From: Anisakis pegreffii
Lineage: Eukaryota; Nematoda; Chromadorea; Rhabditida; Anisakidae
Assembly (NCBI GenBank): GCA_035041965.1
Contig: JAPYMA010002490.1
Span: forward strand, 62,001 to 126,000
Direction of reading: 5' to 3'
Length of the DNA: 64,000 nt
Made by a program: the position numbers and the translations under genes. The notes under the pieces are model-generated. The model made no database searches. It was not told the origin of the DNA and saw nothing but the letters and a program-made list of their open reading frames with translations. The stretch's first letter is position 1; each line of letters begins with the position of its first letter. Positions 40,401-54,412 of this stretch are shown piece after piece.

Positions 40401-43400
40401 GTCGGTGACGGGCCATCAACGAGTCCGCAGCCAAACGAAGCAGAAAGTTTGTTTTTTGATGGGAATTTTTCAAATTTCGCATGAAGTTTTTCCTAGTATT
40501 TCTACCAAATTGAATTGGCTAGCTCGAAGCATTTATTGCTAAATTGTCGGCATTGTAGATTAGTGAAAACAATCAGCCGAAATGTTTACACATATTGGTG
40601 AAGAATTATTTCATCGGCGCTCATTAATTTCAATGATTTTAATGTTTACATTCAACTAATTTTTTAAATTAGTTTTTAAAGACTTTAATGATTTTGAGTA
40701 GTTGTCGTTTTCCTTGTAGAAGGCACCGTGAAACTCACTGTTAAGGCAGAGAGTTTGTTTTCATGGCGACGATGTTTGTTATTATTTACACTGAAGCAGT
40801 GAATTGCTCTAATAATTCGATTTTTAATCGCAGTCCTGTTTTAAACATAATATTATTGCGCGGTTAATGTGCAATTTAGGAACACATAGATAACGTAATT
40901 CAGTTCACAACCACTTCAGAATCATTCCTTGAAGTGTCTTTCACATGATCCAAAAAATGGAAACGCTCAAAGAAGTCTTATAGAGCAACGCGTATTTTCA
41001 GCGTTGCCAAATGGTCGGCTGACATTACGGGATCGTATCACCGAGAATATCGGTAATTGGCTTGACCAACTGGCTGAAGCGTTTGCAGAAACCAACGAAG
41101 ATGAAAACAGTAACAGCAATATGAATTCACAAAGCAAACCTGCTGAACCAGAAAAGCTAAGCGCTAGAGCGCTCAGAAGAGACATCCGACGTTGTTGTGA
41201 GTGATCAATTTGCAATTCATGTTACCAGCAAAACTCTTCGTCGATAATGATCGCTTGTGAAGAGGAATGATTTTGAGGAAAAAACTCAGAACGGATATTT
41301 GAAAGTATTCATTCATCGAAAATAAACTCGATCGCAAATAATAAAAGCTAACGTAAGAACGAAACTAGGTGATAATTTCGTGAATGTTTCATTTGCAGTG
41401 AACTGTTCAAAACCCTATCTACAAACATGGGTTGTGCTTCACGATTTACTTATTTGGAAGGATCCACTCACATCACTGATGGCATTCTTTGTTAGTCCAA
41501 TTGTTTTCCACAATCTTAAGCAAATCCTCCTCACCTCATGTTCATTATTCTCATTATGACTATCCGAGTTTACACAGTGATTGTTCCTGAATCGGTGAAA
41601 ATCGAGTAGAGCTCGTGGAAAATAATTTTCAACGATTTTTTGCGACTGTTCGTGTTAAAATATGCTTTTCTCATCTCTAAACGTTAGTGATCACTTGAAG
41701 TTGAGACCATGTCTGGCAAGAGATTATTGATGAGATCAGCGAAAATCGAAGTCTCAGCTAATTGATCTCATTTCAGATATACGCTCACATGTTTTACACT
41801 GGTCATTTGTGGCCAACATTTCTGGGTCTCATCTTGTTGCAGCTATTTTTCAACTATTTAACAACACAAAAGTGAGTTTAGATCGGATTCTATTCAATAT
41901 TTCTCAATTAAATTGATTAACTCCATCAATAATTCTAACTGTATTTAGCAAAATGATTTTATTCAATAAGCCGACAACATTCTGTACTGTTCGCTGATGG
42001 CAATATGTAATATTACATGTTCCATCTGTATAGATTATAGTTGTTACAGGTTTCAGTATGATAGCTTTCATTTATGTGCTGTCACAGATTTGATTGCAAC
42101 GAACTTAGAAATCTCCATCAACATCGCCTTAATTATTTGTTTCAAGATCTGACATGAACGAATGCATTCCCTCGTAGGATTGCATTTCGTATTGGAACTA
42201 TCAGTTACTTTTCAGGAAGATTAAAGTTGGCTTATATTTTATGCCACGACAAGACATAGAACCACCACGTTTCGATCGTTCTGGAGTGAGTCTGATATTC
42301 GATATCGCCTATAAAGGACAGATTTTGTTTCACTTTTTAGCCAACTGCTTGGAGAAAGTAAACAAGTAAGCGTCTAAATTCTTGAGGAATGACGATTTGT
42401 TGACCTTTTGAGTCATTAGTGAATGTTGAATTCAGAGGAGAATCAGCAAGATTTCGATGTTTCTTATCGAAAGTGTACTTTTGCCTAACAAGTCATTAAA
42501 AGTTATTAAAAATAATCGTTCATCGTTAACATGATTAACTCATATCAAAAGCGACTTGTTTACTGTACCTAACGTGTTTTTTTTACTGCGACTACTTTAG
42601 TTCAATTGATTCATTGTAAACAATTAAAAATTTTATGCACTCAACTCCCCGTTGTGATGCGTAAACATTAAATGCCTGGCCATGAACTTGTTACGTTCAT
42701 TTCATTCAATAAAAAATACGATACGAGTACGGTACACAATCGCCTTTCTGATTTGCTCATTTTATACATATTCAAATGAGCCGTCAAATAAAAAGCAAGG
42801 GAAAAGCCCAATGAGGATCCATTAGAAAGACGAGAGGCTGTGATTCGAGTGGTTCACATTTGGTCTTATGCTTAAAAAGAGGCATTTACCCTGAAACGAT
42901 CTATTCAAAGTTTTGCTCTTCGTAAACGAAAAATTCCGCAGTGACAAAAATTTTTCGTATGCGGCATTTAACTTTATCAATCTAGTGATGGAACTCACTT
43001 ACAGTTAGAATGCCGAATTGTGTGTGTATAAGTGGGAACTTAACACCGACGTTTCGTTAACTCACACATTCACCAAGCATCGTAATTATCAATTTTAGTG
43101 AAAAGAACTAAAAATTTGCCTATTCCATGTTTGTTCATTGACTCGAATTTACTGAAATTTCTTCTAATGTTCAGTTTGTTCATGTGGAAACGACCCGAGA
43201 CGACCAAACAGTTCTGCATCTTTGTAGGATTCTTCTTCACAATGTCACTTATATGCTGCACGAGCACGTGTCTTCTTATTATTGGTAAGTTTCTCCTCTC
43301 GCTTTGGAAGATTCAAAATTTTCACTATTCTACAATACCGCAAATAATCTTATTATATCTGAATGCTGATATGGGCATCTGAAACACCACTAAACGTTCT

Positions 43401-46400
43401 CAGCTCATCCCTCCTTCAGACGATTTCCACCTTTTGATTAACTGCTATTGTATTTTCGTTTTGCTCTATTTCAGTATTCCAGTGGCCTTCCACAGCTAAT
43501 TGTGAAGTTGCTGATTCTGAGATTAAATCTCCCATCTCTTGAAATTGTCCGCATCGAAGTTTTCGCATTCTTTCAGCATCATTTTCCACTCCAATATATT
43601 CTGCACTCAAACAACGCATTTACTTCATTTCATAACATGATGTATTTCCAGGACTGGTTGTTGGTCTCAAAACATTTATAGTAGTGTACATATATCATCG
43701 ATTTCCACGGCTGCGCAATAAACTTGATGTTTTATCATTCTTTTACCTGAGGACTCCGACAAATTTGGATAAGCCGAGCAGTCAACTCAGCGTGCCACAA
43801 GTTCAAATAACCGAATCACCGCAAAACAATCGAAGCAATGATCCATTTAATTCCAAACTGCGAGCATCATATTCACTTAGGGTATCAACTTATTTCTTCA
43901 ATTGGTTCTTCCGTCCAAAATCGATTCCGATCGAAAATGCCTCGAACTGAGACAATCCAAATCGAATCCGAGCAAGTTTCCATCAAGAAACTACATGTAC
44001 ATTCGTATCGCCATCCTGATGCACGGCACTCTATCAAATGTCATTTATAGTTGCTTTGAATATTTGTATGCTGTTGTATCAACTGCATTAGAGTACGGAC
44101 TACAACAGGACTTAGAATAGCTTAACCCAGTGACACTGTCGATGTCGAATTGTAAATTAGAATGTTTAAGCGATTTATGAAGATCTGTTGTGCGGATGTT
44201 CGCATCGCATGCAGCATATTTTGTTTGTTTCGTGTTCCGTTCCATTTGATAGAGTCATCAGAATGTCCATTACCTCTTCATACTGCATTCATCTGAACAC
44301 CAATTACGGAAACTTGAACGAGTCGGCAAAAAACGCTTCAAACTGAAATCAGAAAACGTTCAAAAATTCAAAGTGATAACCTAAGAGATCAGTAATGTCG
44401 ATTTCGCCATAAACACTAAATAATGCGAAAAGAGAAGGTTGATGGCATGTTCTCATCATGAATGACTGTGTGCAATTAAGACTTGAATAACAAGTCATTC
44501 CAATGGATCATTAATTAATTCATCTCATTTGTAATGAATTCTTTCGTAAATGTTCACATAACTTCGTTCATTTTTCATTGAACTGTAAGTGTACTAACAC
44601 TATGTGTAATACTACAGTGCACAATGTGCATGACGAAATAAGTGTGGATTTCAAAACAACTAGTCTATTTCATAACGTAATAAATACCATTATCTGCATC
44701 AATCTGTTGAAAAATGCACCGATGATAGCCAAGCACGTGAATACTGTCAATTTTAAAGACATGTGCATGAGCATGTTTTTAAAATTGAGAGCATTCACGT
44801 GCTTGGCATTCTGGACATGAACATTCTAGACTGACTCTGGAATCATTCGATTCGAAGAATCAAAATCCACCTTAAACCCATAAAAACATCTACCTTTATA
44901 TAGTTGTCGAATTGTGTTGAGCAATAATCCATAATAACAATACGGGAAATGCTCTAGTAAGTCAGATTTGTCGAACCGTTCACGAAGCTTCCATTCGAGG
45001 AGGAAATTTCACTTATAATTGAGCGATTTTATTCACAAACCTCATCACATTGAACAATTCTGAACAAGTCGGTGAACTGGATTCTGAGCCAGATGCACTT
45101 CAATGAGCACTTGTCTGTTGATTACGTTATTGTGAAAAGTGATCATTGAGATGAAGTGATTCGAATGAATTTTTCAGAATATGAGTATAATGTCATCGGT
45201 TCTGGAGACGGCGATGCTGCAAACCACCCGAAAGCGTTCGAACACAACTGGAAGTTATCCGGGTATCTTAGATGATTACGAGTTCAACAGCAAGATAGCA
45301 AATCAACATCAAGAACAGTCACAGAATACTTTGAAACCTTTGTGTGAAACGTCACCAAAATCAATCAGTATAAGAGATTTACGATGCGGTTCAAGTAATT
45401 ACATGTTATCCGAAAGTGTTGAAGAAGAAGTACCGCGAGTTCACTATATTCTCGGTGAGTATTTTTTATGTGAATTATCAATTTTCTTAAATTTCAAATA
45501 CAATCATACACGCCTTCGTGCAAACTGTGCTATTCTTTTGGTACTTTCAGTTCATGTATTGCATTTTTCATTATTCCACCTCTGACTTGCATGACTACCC
45601 ATTGATTCGTTATCGATGATGCAGTGTTATGCATCTTTATTAGCCTGATCAGTTCAAACTCATCACATCTGAATGCATAAGCCGACTGATGAAGAAGCTC
45701 ACTTGCAGCAAGCATGTTTTTTGTTCCAGTTATAATCTTGATTCGACTATTTGCTTTCAGAACGATCATGTGTCCTTGTTGATCGAAACAAATCGTTCAA
45801 ACGACGTCTTAATTTTGGCACACTCCTGTTGACAGAAACGTCAGTGAGCATTTCTTGCGGTTCCGTATCAATTTCGTTACTAGTTCTTATGAGCTCCTGT
45901 AATGAAACCAAGAGCATGAGGAAAATGAGAGCCGAGTAGACACTACTATTGTTTCCCAGCTACATTAATACAATAATCACGTTGCGGCTATGAAATTCAC
46001 CTGTGCAACTGTTGCTTTACATGAAGTATAGTGCATTTTTCTTCCATTCAAACTCATTACATCTGAATTACTCTTTGTAAGCGCAATCTTTAGAAACAAA
46101 TGCTTACACCTAATGAGAAGCACTTTCTGGAGCTGTTATAAGCTGATACATACGACCTGCATTGTGCAAATACCTATCAGTTCACGTCACAGTTGTCGAG
46201 TAGTACTGATAATAGAGTGTTCATAATATTCATCGATCCCAATTTTCAGAGAAATGCTATTCAAACACAGTCTATGCAGTTCTAGCGGTCATATTCTGAA
46301 CGGGAACGCGAACGAGATTATTTGCATGCCATACGATGAAGTGCAGAAAATCACAAAGGTTTGTTTTTGGCCAATTGATTGCTTCGCGTTATTTGCGTTC

Positions 46401-46817
46401 AGTTGTTCACCAGCTCTATATGACACTGCACAGCGATTACGAAACATTCCTTCAGCTTTATGCAAATCACAAGTTTGGTGTGCATGCAGTCGCGAGTGTA
46501 CGTTGTCGTATGAGAAAAACGACATCATTGCCGACTTAGCGATGAACAAAATGTGTTTTGGTGATGAGATTTGGTTTGATTCGGGTCATGTTAAATTTTG
46601 ATGGTTGCAACGAATGCGAAACTGCAGTGGATATGAGGCAACTAAAATCTGATTTCAGGTACACTGTATGACACCATGGCCTGGACGAGCTATTGAAGTG
46701 CGATTGGAATCCAAGAGGAAGCCGTTACAATTCGTTGGCATCACAAAAAGAGATGAATTCTTTGACACTGCCATTGAATTAGCCAGTCAAGCCGGTGTCA
46801 ACCTCAGCATCTCATAA
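34460..46817 (+). CDS. GRAMD4: GRAM domain-containing protein 4 (GRAMD4) homologue
   Basis: Proposed exons: 34460-34595, 35216-35281, 38285-38374, 40300-40361, 40920-41196, 41399-41490, 41777-41871, 42216-42365, 43175-43284, 43652-43881, 45178-45454, 45761-45839, 46250-46358 and 46659-46817 (TAA). They give about 643 residues (human 578), in phase throughout. From 40920 on the match to GRAMD4 is clear: NWLDQLAEAF and EKLSARALRRD, the first hydrophobic block (exons 41399-41871), the LFMWKRPETT motif, a second hydrophobic block, HRFPRLRNK, and a C-terminal GRAM domain (SCVLVDRNK, LLLTET, DEVQKIT, KRDEFFDTAIE). GRAMD4 is a membrane protein of ER/mitochondria linked to E2F1-driven apoptosis and TLR9 control in mammals. 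The first four exons, of coiled-coil-like sequence, are less certain. ATG 38296 could start a shorter isoform. Confidence 0.87.
35282..40299 (+). other. Long 5' introns of the GRAMD4-like gene
   Basis: About 5 kb with only one exon-like piece (38285-38374). A TTCTATTCTGTTC-type low-complexity tract lies at about 36640-36790. Regulatory elements or small RNAs could sit here, but none is recognised. Confidence 0.5.
36640..36790. repeat. Degenerate TTCTATTC/TTCTGTTC tract
   Basis: Many imperfect copies of an 8-base pyrimidine-rich motif on the plus strand (TTCTGTTC, TTCTATTC, GTTCTATTCTCG), probably a decayed microsatellite. Confidence 0.6.
44728..44807 (+). ncRNA. miRNA-precursor-like hairpin in an intron
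   Basis: An 80-base inverted repeat with 36-base arms and an 8-base loop. The left arm begins GCCAAGCACGTGAAT and the right arm ends ATTCACGTGCTTGGC. Read as RNA, 34 of 36 positions pair (one G-U), leaving an A-C and a G-G mismatch. Size, near-complete pairing and short loop fit an animal pre-miRNA, and the hairpin sits in the GRAMD4-like intron 43882-45177 on the same strand. A small palindromic transposon remnant is the al​ternative. I recognise no known seed. Confidence 0.4.
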
Positions 46818-46897
46818 AATTAAAAACAAATTTGTTAACTACAACTTCATTCATTACCCATAATGAAATCATTTGTACAGTTGTAACTTATAATGTA

Positions 46898-46903
46898 AAT
46901 AAA
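46898..46903 (+). terminator. Polyadenylation signal of the GRAMD4-like gene
   Basis: AATAAA 81 bases after the stop codon at 46815-46817. Confidence 0.7.
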
Positions 46904-47265
46904 CATTTGTTTATGGCAATATTCTGCAATTCAAACACTACATCATTGGTGCTTATAGCAATGGTCTGTGTAAATCTTGATATGAACCGATCAACTCAAA
47001 GCTGAATAAAAAGCGAGAATAGCACTCACAATCCTGTGTGTAGCATGTAATGTTTCCAAGAAATAACATATAAATTTCCAATTGTTTTCATCGGATTCAC
47101 TCTGTTCTCACAGCACAATTCATAAATTGTTTCAAGTCAATTTATACCACATTTGCAAATCACTGACTTTCCACTATTGATGAAAATCCGCTAACGATTA
47201 ATTTTTCATTTATAATAAGTTGTTCATTTTGTAACGTTTTCATACGATGGACATAAATCGAAATT

Positions 47266-47271
47266 TTTATT
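47266..47271 (-). terminator. Polyadenylation signal of methylmalonyl-CoA epimerase
   Basis: AATAAA on the minus strand (TTTATT on plus), 78 bases beyond the MCEE stop. The two convergent genes leave 531 bases between stop codons. Confidence 0.65.
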
Positions 47272-47348
47272 GAGCATTTAAAACCTCTTCGAATAATGAT
47301 GCATTTAATATGAAACTATGTCGCACAATGTTACGATTGCACATCAAA

Positions 47349-48638
47349 TTACTTCTGTTCGAGTTCATGAACCACATTGCCCGTATCGTCAGGATTCAAG
47401 AAAATCACTGGCTTGCCGTGAGCACCAATTTTCGGCTCTTCCTCTTGCGTTCTAATGCCCATACCTCTGGCGGCTTTGATTGCCTGGAATGTATTTTCTC
47501 TCAAATTGCAGCAATGTCTCTCGACCGTACCACGGCCGGTTGGCTTTCCGAACGTTTAGATGTTCGGCAACATGATATGATCATCAATATAATGTCTTGC
47601 AATGATTTTCTGAGAACGCATCAACACATAATGAGCAGAAGGTGTTTGAATGGTTCGAATAAGGAATGCTTGAAGTGCGAGTGTTCCATACCTTGTGAAT
47701 ATCTTCGACTTCAATGCAGATATGATGCAATCCACCTCCTTTGTGTTCTTTCAACCATGGCATAACTGGACTGCTATCTTCATACGGGAATACAAATTCG
47801 ATTTTTGTATTCGGTAATTCAACGAATGCCGTCTTAACACCCCATTCTGGTACAGCCTTCAAGTGTCGCAGTTTTAAAGCGTTTTTTTGCAAAAACTTTG
47901 ATATTATATGCTGAATACTAACTAGAATTCAATGCGCACCCTTAATTATAAGTAATTACATTCCGGCGGAATGGGGCAATAAAATTGACTAAATTCAAAC
48001 CTCACACATTTGTATGCCTTTCTTTCAACCTTTCTTATTAGTCACTTGCTGATTATTTCATGAAGATGTACTCGTTTGATTTATTGACTCTATTGATGTG
48101 ATTATTGAAAAGAATGAGGATAACCGAAACTGCCTCATACCTTTGATTCGCTTACATTCGCGCCGAGACCGATATAGAATTGACGAGATTTCTCAATGTC
48201 TGGAGTGATAATAGCGACATGATTCAAACGTCCAAGGAGTCCAGCCAGAGGATGTGCGCTGAATTTCTGTAAACAAATTTCAATTGTTCACTACATGAAC
48301 CATTTTGTAATCGTATCATATCATATCATCGTTTGTATGTTTCGTTATTGTTGGGTCGCATGAAAAAGAGTCTAGTACTTTTCAGTAACTAGATATGAGC
48401 ACTTAACGTTCACAAATATCCGCAATCATCTCGATATCTCATGTTGCTTTCATTCGTAGATATGCAACAACGATGGATCAAGCAGCAACCAGGTATTGCA
48501 TATAACAGTTGTATTTGATGCGGTTTAACTCGACACTTTAAGCTTCTTTCGAGCCCCATCTAGGTTAAATTAACTCACCCTTATTGCAACAGTTCGAAGA
48601 GCTGGAGCGCAGTTAACGAGTACCCTTGCGGAATTCAT
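47349..48638 (-). CDS. MCEE: Methylmalonyl-CoA epimerase, mitochondrial
   Basis: Four exons, all phase 0: 48579-48638, 48141-48266, 47692-47856 and 47349-47483 (TAA), giving 161 residues. The enzyme interconverts (R)- and (S)-methylmalonyl-CoA between propionyl-CoA carboxylase and the B12-dependent mutase in the mitochondrial matrix. The N-terminus (MNSARVLVNC, rich in Arg/Ser with no acids) is a typical targeting peptide. The two glyoxalase-type halves carry the expected metal ligands: His36 in RLNHVAI, a His in LHHICIEV (106/107), and Glu157 in the C-terminal VHELEQK. KIGAHGKPVIFL matches the family almost exactly. TTTGCAG lies 7 bases before the ATG and is probably a spliced-leader acceptor. 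Exon 3 uses an unusual GAAG acceptor. Confidence 0.97.
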
Positions 48639-50555
48639 TGTGAAACTGCAAACAAAAAATTGTGAATGTAATTATTTTGAGTACGATACAATTTTTTTCT
48701 CGCGGCGAATGTGAATAATGCAACAATTTCTGGTGTAACTAATTTTCGATTCATATTTCAAAGTGATCACTTGCATGAATGAAATGATGAAAGAATAAAG
48801 CATCGTAGTTCACACTCTCTCTATCAGAACACGATCATCAGAGTGAATGCCATAATACCTTTCACGAGTTGATTGAGAACACTTGCCTATTGCATCAACA
48901 TCAACAAAAGTGCATATAGTCTCATGTCGAAGGAATCAAAAATTGATTGTTTGATTTATTTGTTTTTAGATAAAAAATCGAAACTAAACAATTTTTTCCA
49001 TTCACAACTAATCAATACTATAAGCCGCATTACATCTTATAAGAATTAATTATGAACTGTATCAGTGAAACCATAAACTCATAATACGGAGACGAATTGT
49101 AATGAATATTCAGAGGCTTCCGATACAAATTGTTGTGTTTGTTTCGGTTAAGACCGGAATTCCACTCACACCCAGATCCTGAACATCTCGGAATTCAACA
49201 TCTTATCAGTATATTATGATCTGATGCCTTTGCAGAACTTGCAACTTTAGTGATACAGTTTCAAGATAATCACGAAACAAAACAGCTGTTGTTCAGACGT
49301 TTGCTGTGAAACCAATGAGAACGTTTCCATACATACGTCTCGATGACTGAACGACGAATAGCAGTTGTTCCTACGTGATATTCCCATTTGAAAAAACACT
49401 TCAACCCGCAATGCGAACACACTTTGTAACAATCACAATCGACCGAACGTCTGCCCATTCACAAGCATCGATCAATGAATTCACAGAAATCTTCCAGTAT
49501 TTGACGTTTATCGTAGATATGGGCAAATCGAAACTTCAAGCATTTATTACAAAACAATAAGATCTTGAATTTGAATGTGACAATTTGTGACTTCAACAAT
49601 TGTTATTCATCTCGTTCTCACGACATCAATTTATTGAATCGAATTTTTCCTCATCAAAACTGAATGCATACAACCTATAATAGGAACAGTCCGTAGCAGT
49701 GGCTATGAAAAAAGGGCGGATACCTTTGCATAACTCCCAAATATAGCAGCAGAATAAGTGAATCAGGAGTGCTGCCAGCAAGCAAAAACAAAAAATTGAA
49801 AATTTCATGCAAAACGAAATAATTTTATGGCGTGAATTAGGCAATAAAATCATTTATTCAACAACTGATAAAATCTTTTGAAATATGATGAAGAAATTCT
49901 TTACCGTAGTTTCAAAATCAAATTTCAACACTCAATATTTTCGGATCGCCATTCAGCGCAGATATTCATCTGCACTGAACGCAAATCTACTCGCTGGAAA
50001 TTACGTGGTATACAAACGATTACGAAACCATAAGTCATAGAAGAAAATACAAAATAACAGCACAACAACAAATCAGGACAATGCTTGAGTGTTGCTGAAA
50101 GCATTGATGAAGTATTATCTGTTAGACAAGCTTAAATGGAACCAGTGCACTGTTATCGAACTGATAAGAAGCACTGTCCAATAGACATTGTCTGTGCACA
50201 CGCAAACAATAACTCTAAAATGAATTCTCGTTTTGCTGTTCAACAGTTGTTACACACACTCAAATATCAACTGAATTTTTTACTCACTTATTTGAGTATC
50301 GATCACTGAAGTGATCGATCGAACCAACCATCTTGAAGAATTTTGTTGCCAACTGAAAGACATCGATTGAAGGCCACAATTCAGACAAATACTTTAGTAT
50401 TGCAGGCTCCAAACTTGAATTCAAGAGGCAGTTTTTAGCAAATGCATTCACTCCTTTTTGACGTTTGCTTCCGATGTTTTTCCTTGATGATCATGTTTTT
50501 TGGTTGCCTAAAGCTCGAATCATACCATCTCAAACAATGGCAAATAACTTTGCGA
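48639..50555. other. Intergenic, no gene seen
   Basis: Upstream of MCEE. Short frames on both strands (for example 49270-49560) show no domain or splice support. Confidence 0.5.
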
Positions 50556-50559
50556 TGGT

Positions 50560-51440
50560 CACGATTTCCTGTGAAAACCTGAGAGAACCGTTACCATGAA
50601 GATGGTAACCACGATTGTGCTATAGTCATGTATATATTGATCAATATGTTGATACAATGTATATGGATGAGCGCGACTGCGCTATTTGAGCTAAGCTTTA
50701 GGAAAATAATTATATCTCCTTAAGTAAGCAGAATTGCTCAGCAAAATATATGATATTCCGAATTCAGGGGTTCTGGAGAATCGAATGGTGCAGAGAAATT
50801 GATATGTTGCTGGGCAAACCTGAAAGTACGGTAGGCTCGAAGATGGTCACCCTTACAGCATTGAGAAAACAGCTATATCTCCTCATCTAATCATAACTGC
50901 TCGGCAAAACATAGGATACGCTGAATCTAGAGGTTCTGAGGAATCGACTGCTTACGAGAAATTGATACGTCACTGGGCAAACCTGAGAGTACAGGTATCT
51001 TGAAGATGGAACCCCTATAGCATTGAGATAGATTTATGAAAATAGCTATATCTCTTCAAGTAAGCAGAATTCAGAAGCAGTAAGCAGAACTCTGCAAAAC
51101 ATATGGTATTCTGAATGTAAAGGTTCTACTGAATCTAATGGTGCACAGAAAATGATATGATACTGGGCAAACCTGACAATGCGGTTAATCTGAAGATGCT
51201 GCCCTTATGCTGTGTAAATGAATTTTTTGATCAATACAGGTACAAACGAACGTTGGCAAGTAACCGAGATACCTTCAGAAATCCTACTGTTCCTCTGATG
51301 ATAAGCGGAACTGTCCAACAAAATATATCATTATGAAAGTGCAGAATCTGGAAATTCCGGTGATGTGAGGAAATCGATATCGTAACGTTGCATAACAATG
51401 GTCGTGATCCTTCGAGCTGAAGTAAATTTTTTGAAGAGAT
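50560..51440. repeat. Degenerate tandem repeat, unit about 165-190 bp
   Basis: A unit containing TATATCTCC, AAGCAGAA, a TTCTG...GAATCGA stretch, GAAATTGATA, CTGGGCAAACCTGA and TGAAGATG recurs at least three times. The TGGGCAAACCTGA motif starts at 50811, 50974 and 51164. More diverged copies appear to flank it near 50570 and 51390. It looks like old satellite or minisatellite DNA, non-coding. Confidence 0.8.
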
Positions 51441-52861
51441 CGTTTCTGCCCATCTAAAGCTTGTTGTTGCCAATCAGAATTTTTGAGTGACTATATATCT
51501 ACGTTCAGAGAGTATTCAGTCTCAAGTTCGCGTTTCGCTCTTCCAAGACAATTTCCATGAACAAATTTCTTTCTGTACGCTTCAACATACTCAGTCATCC
51601 AACAAATAATTTTTACTGCGATAAGAATGAACCGTTCACAATTAAAAGAACAGAGATACAATTAAAAAGGATGCAATTAAAATGATCAACATGCATAGCA
51701 TGTTATGGCGCGTTCATACACATATCACTTGAAGCATAAACAGATTACAAAAAAATCAAAAGAAATGAGATAAGACAAGCAAAACGTTCAAACAATTCAC
51801 TCCATTGAAACATCTCCTTTCCCATGTAGTAACTAACAAAAAACATTCAAGAGAACGCTCAACTTCATCAAAACAATATGCAAGCAACCAGACAGTCAAT
51901 CTCTGATTAATCCATCGACAAATATGAGCTGCTGGTGAAATATAGAACTCATTTTCAAGGTATTTCTTAAAGCAGTCGTTAAAATTTATCCAATAAGATA
52001 TGAATATGCCTTTGCATGGATTTCTGCATAAAGACCATCATATTCATACAAATAACTGCATTTGCAAATCAAACGTTAACTCTCCATGTACATATATACA
52101 GATAAAATTGAAACAGACATCTAAATGAAAAACGGACGAAGTATTCCACAGCGACAGAAAATCACGAAAATGCAATACTGCGTAACATTTCTAACAGAAA
52201 ATGCGTTCGAATCAAATTTCTCAACCGGCTATATAACATTTCGCAGAGTTCAAATTATTTAGCGACCGTAGGTGGAAGAGAGGATGATCGAATGTGAGTT
52301 TTGAAATATGTACGCAAACAGTGCGTAACAATAAACCAGGTTAAAAACATGAAATACTATCATGATTACTCGAAAAACGCACGCAGCGGTCTATTCTCGA
52401 AAACATAAATCCTTTGCCACACAATTATGCATTCCGAAGAGATGAAGCCAACACTGTATCCAATAAAATAATTACAAAAATCTCATTGAAGTCGGAAGAG
52501 TTGTTCATCTGCTTACAGCTGTTCTAGGTTTAGCATACCGAATATGAAGCGTTCGTGAGATAGATTTGAACTCACTCATTTGAAAATGCTTAATTTCAGC
52601 ACAACCATCCTATTAAAAGAAGTTGATCTGACGTATTCGTTAATCAAAATATGTTCTATATCAGATTTTGACTGATTCTGCTCATGTTTGTTTGTATTTT
52701 CTCATTTCCATTAAATAAACGCAGTTTTCTTTCAGCTGCTTACGATGAATGGTCACGTTCTCTGAATCAAAATGAAACTCTCAACTAGCTGCATCACACC
52801 ACGCTGGCAAATGAGATTAAAACGAAGCGACTGTAACTTGTATGTATGAGATTTCATCCAT
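51441..52861. other. 3' flank of CHAF1B, no gene seen
   Basis: AT-rich sequence with no supported feature. It holds the 3' UTR of CHAF1B at its right end. Confidence 0.5.
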
Positions 52862-54369
52862 TCAATCAATTGTGACAAGAGGTACTGACTCCAACTGTAC
52901 ACGCTTCTTCGCTTTCTTCTCTTCAGTGACCGGTGTAAGCGTTGTTTGCGATTCACTATAAAATTATACAAAGTGACGAGTGAAAACTGTATGGGAATTT
53001 CAGAACAACGTTTCAAAACATAAAATAAAAACAAAAGCAAAATCTAATTACAACCATAATTATACAATAACTTACGTCGTTAATGAGCCAGCTGATTGTG
53101 TTTGTTTGTTTTCAACTTTTGCATCAACTGTTGGCGATTGTTCCGGTTTTGATAGGTATTTGAACAGGGTGTTCTTAGGACGTGATGGAGTTGCCGTCTT
53201 ATTTGAGTCTCGACTTCGAACGGGTGTCAGGTTTGATTTTGGAGTTACAGCTGTTTTCGCTGTATCCGCGCTTGCCGCTGTTTTGCCTGGAATTTTTTCG
53301 GTTGCAGTATAGCAAACTAAAATCAGTGAACCGCGGAAAACATTGAAGTTAAATTTCTAATACGAAATCAGTTGATCGTTTGGCGCTGTAAGGGCTTTCT
53401 GGTTATTTCCAGATACTTTTTTAAGCAGACGGGACTGACATTTCCTTGAATACATATACTGATTTAAAAAAACAGCTGATGGCGTTGTAAAAGTAACCTT
53501 CATTCTCTGTGGATACATCCGCTTTTGGTGTTCTTTTGGGAGTTTTCCTGGGCAGAATTATCTGTGGAGAAGGCGGCGGCTCTGGTATCTCTTCGATCAA
53601 TTCACCCAACGAAGACTTTGTGAATCTGAAAGTATTCCATGAAGGTTTGCAATGAATAATATCACGGGATTTCTTTCCTTAAGGAGGCTATAATTTTCCA
53701 GAATTAGAAAAATGTCTCATTTCCATGAACCATTATGACCACAAAAATTTCTTCAATCAGTAGCTAAGAAAACTTAAAGTACAAAGCAATGCTTCATAAA
53801 TAATTGAATCAAGACGTATAATATATTATTCACATACCTTATGAAACTGCAGTAACCTTCTAACGATGAGACCAGAAGGATTTTTCCGTCACTGCTCCAC
53901 GCTAGGTCAGTTAGTGTATTGTAATGAATATTGCCAACATAGGCAAACGGTTTCACACACTGACTATCATAAATTATTACCGAATCACTGGTTAGCACAG
54001 CCCAGACGGTTCGATAATCAAATCTGAAATACACATACTGACATTGCCACATTCAATAATAATGCGAACGACTAAAGATCTTGCGAGGTTAGAGAATATT
54101 TGGAAATAGACATAAACTGAATAAACAAACATAAGGTTCTGCAAAAAATAGAAACCAAAAGAAACAAACAAACTCACCCTAAGGCATTCTCTGAGATGTC
54201 ACTTCGCAATTTATATGTGACCGGGCTACACGCTACTCTCAAAGTCGGTTTTGGTGAAGGTAGAAAGGCATACGGTCGATCTCTTCAAAACATTATCGCA
54301 TACAACATTGCAATTCAAAACATCTATCGTAGATGAAATAAATATGTATTGGGAATATAAATACTATTG

Positions 54370-54412
<43 letters not shown>

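Noticed and set aside
46254..46601. 115-codon frame running through a GRAMD4 intron
   Set aside because: Only the first part (to 46358) is the exon. Splicing at GTTTGT to 46659 restores the GRAM-domain sequence, so the rest is intronic.
47310..47765. 151-codon plus-strand frame
   Set aside because: It lies antisense to two MCEE exons and their intron, and its composition is that of a shadow frame.
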